A stretch of 64,000 nucleotides of DNA, taken from contig OZ017752.1 of the NCBI GenBank assembly GCA_963969365.1, positions 682,001-746,000 on the forward strand, read 5' to 3'. Origin of the DNA: Asterochloris sp. CNOR1. Its lineage: Eukaryota > Chlorophyta > Trebouxiophyceae > Trebouxiales > Trebouxiaceae. This document shows, piece after piece, positions 56,774-64,000 of this stretch (its first letter is position 1; each line of letters opens with the position of its first letter). A model generated the notes under the pieces. It was not told where the DNA came from. It did no database searches and worked only from the letters and a program-made list of their open reading frames with translations. A program made the translations under genes and the position numbers.

Positions 56774-57751
56774 GTAGGTCGCCCAGCTATCTGGGGGGCA
56801 TCAGATGCCATCCATGGTGCATGCCAGCAGGTCTGAGAGCACCTGCCTGCAGTCCTCTGCTGATTGTTTCCTGCTATCCAACTTTCTTTCATTAGGAATG
56901 TAAAGCTACCAAGTAATACGTGCGTCTGGTACAGCCTGCTGGCAGCAAGCTGCAGTTCGGGCGCAACTCGTTCAAAATTCGGTACTGTGCCGATTCTCAA
57001 TCCACAGCAACACCTCGTTTCGCGCCAGCACGATCAGCTGGCGAGCCAGGCCAGGCCTGAAGCCAAGCCTGGCACATGAACGGTCTGCCAGGCCCTCGTT
57101 CGCGGACCTGCACCTGCAGGCAGCATGGGCTGCAACACCCCACAAGCTATAGGTGCGGCCTCACAAGCGCTCTCAGCTGGCTGGCAGGCCCAGGCATGGT
57201 ACCAGGTTCAGGCATGGCACCCGCTGCAGCATGCCTTGGTCTGTGTGCAGGCCGCAGAGCCTGCCTTGGCATGGAAAGACAAGTCCGTCTAGACACAGCA
57301 GGCCTCCCTGGCTGAGCGGCAGGCGCAGCCTATTTATCACTGGCAAGCAGCAGTACGGGTGGACGGGCTGGCATGAGCTGTCCGCAGCTTCTGAGACAAC
57401 TAGCAGTCGTACCACCTCCCAGGCCGTTGTTGTCTTTGCTGCTGCAACGCAGAGGTGGGAAATAAATCTGCAATACCTTTGTCTTGGCAAGATGATGATT
57501 CAGGCAGGGCAGTAATTGCAGACTGTGTAATCACTGTATTTGCGTCTGCATGATGGCCGCATCCATGGCAGGGCTGCAGTGTGAGCTCATGCACAGTCAA
57601 GGAACGCCCGCACTGGAGCCTGCTCCATGGTGTCATGTAGCTTACACAATTGGCCTCTCAGGCTCCACCCGGACACTGCTTCTGCAGCCCATCTGGCGGG
57701 CCAGCGGCAGCCCTGGTTGGGGACTATGACAGCAGCCAAAATGGCACCGGA
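56774..57751. promoter_or_regulatory. Divergent intergenic region, LST8/LETM1-like
   Basis: About 980 bp between two divergent start codons. It should hold both promoters and possibly an upstream exon of the LETM1-like gene. Short caggcctg / aagcctggc-type repeats lie around 57045-57075. No TATA box was convincing. Confidence 0.4.
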
Positions 57752-60700
57752 ATGGATGCAAGCATGGCAAAGTCCCAAGCGAGAATAAGGCGCCTGGAGG
57801 TGCTGGCGGCGCTGCGCAAGCTCTACCGGAACTTGCTGAGGGCTGAGGGCTTGCTGGCGCAGCCAGAGCCCATCTATCAGTGTCAAACAGGTGGGCCATG
57901 TGGTGAAGGAAGGATGGGAGTTGCTGTGCTTGGCCTGCTGCTGTGATGGACAGCTGAGCAGCAAGTTTGAGCACCAGATGAAGTGCTGCAGTTGCCGGTT
58001 GTTGTTAGCGCCCTTGACTCCTATCTGGCAGCCCTTACCGCTGCCTGGTACGCTCTATGTGCCTCTATTGTTTGTCATCAGTCAAACTGTCACTCTCACC
58101 TGCAGTTGAGGGGACAGAGGAGGATCAGCAGACCGCCGATGAGGAGGCACTGGAGGCTGCAGTAGAGTTAGTTGCAGAGATGGAGCTCACAGCTGAGCAG
58201 CTGCGGGTAAGAGCAGCTGCTTGCATGCATTGCTTGGCATGCCTTGGTACGCACTGTGAACTGTGAGCTTCCTGTGCAGGTCGAACTGTCGCGTGTGTCT
58301 GTTCTGCAGTCAGGGCTACGCAGTCTCTCATCTGGCTTCAAGCAGGTGTATGAAAACATGGATGCAGATGCAGCAGAGCAGCTCGTCACACAGCGTGTGC
58401 AGGACTCTGTGGGCGTCCTTTTGGCGCGACTTGACAGGGAAATGCAAACACTTCCCTTTTCATCGTGAGTTGATGTTGGGAGGCGATTGCACTTAGCCTG
58501 AGTAGCTTTGCTGCTCCAATGCCTCTCACTTGGCCTGGCCAGTTTGAAGGTATCAAGCTGCTGCCTGGGCTCAACAGCTTATCTGCACTCAGGTGCTTCC
58601 CTGGTTCACCCTGCAGGGAGGCAGCAGTAAGAATTGCGTTTGATGTCTACAAGTCCTTGGTGTGCCCAGATGCCTGTGCACAGATACATGCATGCTGAGG
58701 CTGCCCTGCTTGCCCCCTGCAGGAAGGCAGCTGCTGAGGCTGCCCTGGATACACGCAACGCCCGCTACCGCAGCCCAGGGTCCCGTGACAAAGAGGAGTC
58801 CTCAGATGAGGACGAGGACACAGGTACATGCCCAAAGCTGCTGTCACAGCAGAATGCAGTGGACATACATTGACAAAGCAGGCTGCCATGACACCGTGAC
58901 AGCTTCAGTCTGTACTGCTACCCTGTCTCGAAGAGCCACTGGGTAGGGGCAGGGAAGCTTGTCAGGCTGGCGCCTGCCACTGCATGTTGCTGATGAGCCC
59001 AGAGATGCTGGGCATGCAGGGCCTATGGCAGTTGTGGCCATGGACGGCAGCTGCCTGTCCTGCCTGGCTGGGTGGTCCAGGGTACCATTACTTCCCCACC
59101 ACTGCTTGCCACAGTGAATTCTATGATGGCAACAAGAGCTTGGCCTATTTCCTGCACCTGCCAGTGCACATTGCTGGATTGGTCAGAAGCCACCGCTCAG
59201 AAGCCGCTGTCCTGCCTGACAGGCTGCTGTCTTTGGACTGCAGAATCTGATGCCAGGCTGGTGAAGCGCCTGGGGCGGGCAGAGAAGGTGGTGGGCCAAT
59301 TTGTGGCGCGGCGCCTGCAGCCAGCGGTGCAGAGGGTGCGCGCCACGCCCGTGCAGCGCTGGTTCACTGGCGTGCGCTCGGGTGTGGGCTATGTGGGCGG
59401 CCTCTGGGGGAGGTATGTGTGCCTGCTGGGGTGTAGTTTGGAGCTGTATGCCTGTGTACACGATGGCCCATCGCGGCGCCAGGCCAGGCGTACTATGGGT
59501 GCTTCACCATCTCCACCTGCACCTGCAGACTCGCGGTCCTTACCAGAAGCAGTTGTGCACAGTCTGTGCATTGCCGCAGATCGTGAGCAGAGCACATGTG
59601 GTGCCTCAAGTCCTGAGTGACAGTCTTGCATTGCAGGCTGAACGGGACAGCTGGTCCTGGCAGCGAGCGTTACCTGCCAGAAGGGCTCCCCCTGCCGATG
59701 TCCACCCGGCAGGAGCGTCAAGCAGCTGTCCGTGAGCTAACTGTGCAGCTGGACCAGCTGGAGAAGCAGCTACAGGAGAGCAGCAAGGTAAGGTCGGCTG
59801 CTGTCCTTGCCTTGTGCACATGCCGTGGAGCTGGAGTTCCTGGCCTCGGAGGTCTGGCTGCTATTAGTTTTGAGCCTGCTTTGCAGCGTCAGCCAGCTGT
59901 CTCCAAGGCCGCTTCACAAGCTTTGGGAGCAAGCGCTGAGTGCGCCCACGTCCTGCAGGACAAGACATCAAGGTTGTACCTGCTCACAGCATGTGCCCCA
60001 CAGGTAGCGTAGTACCAAGAGGCAGAAGCCAGGCGCCTCGTGCTGCGAGCACGGCCTGGGTTGAGCAGAGCCCGGGGCATTGCAGTGTCACATGTTCCCT
60101 TGCATCTGTGAGCTCACAAGTCACGCCCACCACCCCAGAGATGTGCAGGCTGCTCAGCTGATGGGGCTAAAATGCCTCAGCTGTGCCCCCAGACGACTGC
60201 ATATGATTTTGCCCCCTTTATGTGCAGGCCCGCGAGTCACGCCTGCGCAAGGCAGGCATCCCAGGGCGCGCCAGGATGGCAGGAGAGCTGCGTGACATGG
60301 ACGACCGTGTGGCCGGGCTCAGCCGCGCATTGGCCGTGCGCACACTGCAGCTGCAGATGGAGTACATCTATGGCTGCATTGAAGACGAGGCGCTGGACAT
60401 CGCCCAGAGCAAGAACACCGGCGTGCTGCTGATCAGGTGGAGCTGCTTAAAAGCAATGGTGTCTCCTGGCTGGACATTGGCCAGCGGGCATGCTGTTGAT
60501 TTGGTCGGGCTGCTTGGAGCGGTGGCAGCTGCTGGCGGGCTCCCTTGATGCCCTCGCAGCCCTGGGGGCCCTGCCTCTTGATTCCACCTGCGGTGTGCCT
60601 GCGTAGCATGCAAAGTAAGCTTCCCTGCCCACCTCGGTGACCTGCGTTGCATCTCTGCAGGTGCATGTCTGTGGTGTGCCTCGCCCCGCATCTGTGCAGC

Positions 60701-63216
60701 AAACCAGTTCATGCTTCCCCTCTGCATTGCAGGCAGGGCAGCAGTGATGAGGTCGCCCTCCTGGCAGCTGAGTTCGGCCTGCTGGACCAGCAGCTCGCTG
60801 TGCTGGTGTCAGCAGTGGAGGCAGCTGAGCCCCTGCTCATCGCCGAGGAGGACCTTATTTTGGTCGCCAGCGAGATTCCAGACCTGAGGGGTCGGCTAGG
60901 CATCGCGTGAGCGCCTGTTCTGTGCACCTTACCAGATGCTGGCGACAGGTCCACCAAATTGTGTTGCATGATTTTGGCCAAGTGGATCTTGGCAAAGCTG
61001 TCTGGATCTTGCCCCGACTTGTGGTAGACATCCAAATTGCCAGCAAGACTGCAGACCTCCTGGAGGAGCAAGGCTTTGTATGAGTGCCTGTATTGTGTGT
61101 TTGCTGCATCATGTCCTGGTTTGGAGTTGTTGTCACCAGCGGAATCCCAGACCTGCGAGGCCGGCTGGGTGTCTGCGCGAGCACATGATCTGTGCAGCTG
61201 TAAGCTTGCTATGCTCACCAGACTATGCGAGCTTCATGGCAGCTCCACTCTGGCACTGAGCCCGCCCCCCTCGCTGCAGGGAGCGTGAGGTGTTTGGCGG
61301 CCAGGGCATGAGCTGGCTCAAGATCCGCCTCCAGATCCGTGAGACCGCCCACAAAGTGCGGGAGGCCACCCAGTTCTTCTCACGGGGCTTGCGCCTTATG
61401 GGCAGTGACCTGGGCAACTGCGGGCGCCTGTTTGTCAAGGCCGGCTCAGGTGGGCTAAGCTGCCGTCCTACTGATCAGGGTGCTCCTGCAGCCTGCGCTC
61501 GCAAGACCTCCTGCTGCGCTGGGTCTGCTGCTGGCCTTTCCTCCAGCACCTGGCAGTGTGATGCTGCTGGACAGGACCAGCCACCAGCGGACAATTACAA
61601 TCTGCTCTGGGCTGCTTGATGCCTGGTTCTCACCTTGATTTTGAGGGTGAGGTGGTGCTTGCCTGTGCCTGCTCCAGGTCCCAGAACAGAACACAGGCAA
61701 GCCGCATCCTTTGGCTGCCCTCCCCTGACTCCAGCCTCTCCCAAGTTGTCCCATCAACTGAGCCACAGATACAAGTCATGCAGCACATTGTCGCTGTCTC
61801 TCCTTGGCTACACCCATGCAGACTGCCCCCAGCTCTTGCAGGCTCCCCTCCTGTGCGGTGCTCCCCCATCGCAGACTGGTGTCAAAATTTTGAGCTGAGG
61901 GGGTTGGTTGGCTGCCTGAGCACTGCATCTCTGTGATTGACTCCCCTGCCTGTGCTCAGCAAGCCCCATGCCTGTGCTCAGCAGCATTGCACCCACCTCC
62001 CCTGTCTGTGCGCTGCAGGTCAGACGCTGAAGCCTCGGGAGGTGCAGGCGCTGCGCCGCACTGCACGGGACCTCCTGACCTTCGTCCCCTTCGCCATAAT
62101 TCTGATTGCTCCACTGACGCCTGTCGGCCATGTCCTCATTTTCAGCTTCATACAGAAGTACTTCCCTGGCTTTTTCCCCAGCCAATTTACTGCCAGGCGG
62201 CAGACGCTCATGACCAGGTGAGCCCTCGACCTGAGTTCCTGCCTAACCCTGACAGAGGCAGCTCCTGCTGGGGCGACATGCCACTGGCAGATCTGGGCAT
62301 CTTTACCAAGCCTGCATCAAAGTCGACCTGTTGATTCCAGCGTCAGGACCGTTGCATCTGCCGGTGGTGCAGCTGGCGGCCAAGTGGCTTTCCAGCAGGC
62401 CTGCTGTCATACAGCACACTAAGGTGCTGTAAGTGATAGTGGTGGGTGTAAAGCAAGACAGTGGTCAGCTGTTGTGACTGGATGCAAGCTTACAAGCCCG
62501 AGTGACCGCACTGCCTGCTATCGTGTTGGCAGCCACAGAGCACCCACCAAGTGGTCCATGATGCGGCCCTGCAGGTATGAAGACCTGAAGAAGCAGCTGC
62601 TGCGTGTGTCAGAGCTGGCACAGCAGGAGGATGATGAAAAGGAGCTGGCGCAGGCCACAGCTGCAGTGGCTCGCCTGACGGCGCCGGCACCCTCAAGCCC
62701 GTGGCCTCGCAAAAAGTCCGACAGGGCTGAGGTGGGCTCAGCTCAGCTGTTCAGGCCTGGTGCACTTGTTGTAGGGCCTGTGTTGACCTTACTTGTGTTT
62801 GCATAAAGTGCCCAGCTGCTGAGACATGCCACACCATTTGGCAGGCTGCCTACGTTTTGCTGTGCAGAAAAAGACGTTTGCTGTCAGATCCTCATTGCCT
62901 TGACCCCATGCTGCTCAATATTGCGAGGGGCATGGGATCTTCTAGGCTGTGCTCATGCTCGTAGTGCTGGACTTGACCGCATTGATCCCTGAGCCAAGAT
63001 TCTCCCATGCAGGTTGCTGGGGCTCAGGGGAGTGCCAGCCTGCAGGGGGCTGGCTCGTCTGAGTCTGCAGCAGAGGGAGAGGGTCCAGCTAACAGAGCAT
63101 TGCGCGACCTGCAGAAGCAGGTCGAGCAGGCAGAGGCAGAGACCCTGGCGGGGGCACTTGAAACTGTTGATGAGGGCCCAGAAGGCTCCCATCAGCCAGC
63201 ATATCGCAGCCGTTGA
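57752..63216 (+). CDS. LETM1-like mitochondrial inner-membrane protein
   Basis: LETM1 proteins sit in the mitochondrial inner membrane and affect K+/H+ or Ca2+/H+ exchange and mitochondrial translation. Exons: 57752-57890, 58106-58206, 58280-58464, 58723-58823, 59244-59412, 59637-59787, 60228-60436, 60733-60906, 61280-61449, 62019-62217, 62575-62731, 63013-63216; 652 residues, phases closed. The LETM1 core is at residues ~467-560: basic ALRRTARDL, then the membrane segment with [20 protein letters not shown], then FPSQF and helix [14 protein letters not shown]. The preceding 400 residues are helical and charged, resembling the long plant LETM1-like proteins more than animal LETM1. No EF hand is seen. 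The C terminus is Glu/Ala-rich. The start at 57752 is the first in-frame ATG after a stop; an upstream exon with a targeting peptide is possible. Confidence 0.84.
61135..61190 (+). repeat. Copy of LETM1-like exon-8 end and donor
   Basis: gaatcccagacctgcgaggc and the next bases repeat the exon end at 60873-60930 (parent gattccagacctgaggggtc), including post-donor bases tgtgca. Confidence 0.8.
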
Positions 63217-63334
63217 ATGATCGCAGCACACCCCATACGCCTGTTGTGCCTGGCACAGTTTTGGCAGGAATGACATTTGATTGCAGGAAGTTGCCAACCA
63301 GTGAAAGCGTCCCAATTATTTTTAAGCTCCATTG

Positions 63335-63339
63335 TGTAA
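63335..63339 (+). terminator. Candidate poly(A) signal for LETM1-like gene
   Basis: TGTAA lies 119 bp after the stop codon, between two convergent genes. Confidence 0.5.
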
Positions 63340-63426
63340 CATAGCGAGAGAGCACGTGTGCAGAGATTTACGACAGCAATGTGCTGTTGAACCAAGGCAA
63401 TTAGAGCATTAATTAGTCACTGAAGA

Positions 63427-63694
63427 TCATTGCATCCATTCTGGGGTGGTGGATCCATTGGACCCCTTCCTGTCAAAGGCAGGGTGTTCCAAAATGGCCT
63501 TGAAGAGCTGGGTGCCTCTCAAGCAATTTGTGAGAGGCAGGTGGCCCTTGGGAGCTGAGCTGTTATACTTGAACTCCTGGGGCCACTTTCTGTAGTAGTT
63601 GCTCTCTGTGTGGGTCCAATCAATCTCCTTGAATAGCCTTGTCCACTGCTTGCGGTTCTGCAGCCAGATCTCACGCTGCACGCTGAAGCCAAAC
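63427..63694 (-). CDS. Last exon of an unrecognised gene
   Basis: A minus-strand exon with a clear ctgcag acceptor at 63695 encodes about 89 residues ending in a TGA stop at 63427. The composition is protein-like and rich in Trp, Tyr, Lys and Asn, with stretches such as REIWLQNRKQWTRLFKEIDW and YYRKWPQEFKYNSSAPKGH. I do not recognise the family. Nothing coding is clear in 63700-64000, which is probably an intron. It is tail-to-tail with the LETM1-like gene, 210 bp apart. Confidence 0.62.
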
Positions 63695-64000
63695 CTGCAG
63701 ATGATGAAAAGAGGTGGCGTCAGAGAGTAAGCACTGAAGTTTCATGGAGGGGCCAGCTTGCTAGCAGCCAGGGACAGCAGGAGCTACCAAGGCTCACAAA
63801 CAAAATTCAGACCTGGACACTGAGCACCCACAGCTGGAATACAGCCCTCCTGGAAAACAATGGTCAGCAGTGTTGCACATTCTGCACAGCATGCAAGATA
63901 CTTGTGCCCCCTTTGTGAGGGCAGAGGCCAGCAGAGCTATATCCTCTGCTCGACGCCAGGTCCAGTCAGGCAGACTGCACCTGCTGGACAGTCTTATGAC

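Overview
This window is nuclear DNA from a green alga. Every recognisable gene is broken by many GT-AG introns (about one per 150 coding bases, acceptors nearly always ctgcag or gtgcag). The proteins are typical of Viridiplantae: a plant-type augmin subunit 3, a plant-like LETM1 protein and mLST8. A likely TEDC1 homologue, a centriole factor absent from flowering plants, points to a centriole-bearing chlorophyte rather than a land plant. I cannot name the species. There is no operon, phage, transposase, rRNA, tRNA or CRISPR array that I can support.

Layout. 1-1713 (-): SEC62, 3' end outside the window. 1833-5829 (+): NCBP3-like cap-binding protein, with a long perfect hairpin in one intron. 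5830-8179: mostly unass­igned, possibly a minus-strand gene with a nuclear localisation signal. 8180-22043 (+): alpha-COP, 23 exons, 1224 codons. 22044-23023: intergenic. 23024-33452 (-): a large unrecognised protein rich in GW/WG motifs. 33696-36139 (+): TEDC1-like. 36217-41653 (-): HAUS3/AUG3. 41851-54574 (+): PXA-PX-Nexin_C sorting nexin, 21 exons, 1203 codons. 54977-56773 (-): LST8. 57752-63216 (+): LETM1-like. 63427-end (-): last exon of an unrecognised gene.

Genes lie mostly in alternating head-to-head and tail-to-tail pairs. Head-to-head gaps of 119, 243 and 197 bp (SEC62/NCBP3, GW gene/TEDC1, HAUS3/SNX) are probably shared promoters, and TEDC1 and HAUS3 stop only 77 bp apart. Themes are secretory and endomembrane traffic (SEC62, alpha-COP, sorting nexin), RNA handling (NCBP3, the GW protein), microtubules and centrioles (TEDC1, HAUS3), TOR signalling (LST8) and mitochondria (LETM1).

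The most striking property is in the introns. Again and again, the intron next to an exon carries one to five diverged tandem copies of that exon's own edge, including the splice site. I found this in at least eight genes. Some copies stay in frame and could act as alternative splice sites; most look like fossils. The exon models below were built by hand from splice consensus, reading-frame continuity and family knowledge. The phases add up for alpha-COP, SNX, LST8, LETM1, HAUS3, TEDC1, NCBP3 and SEC62, but no transcript evidence was available.
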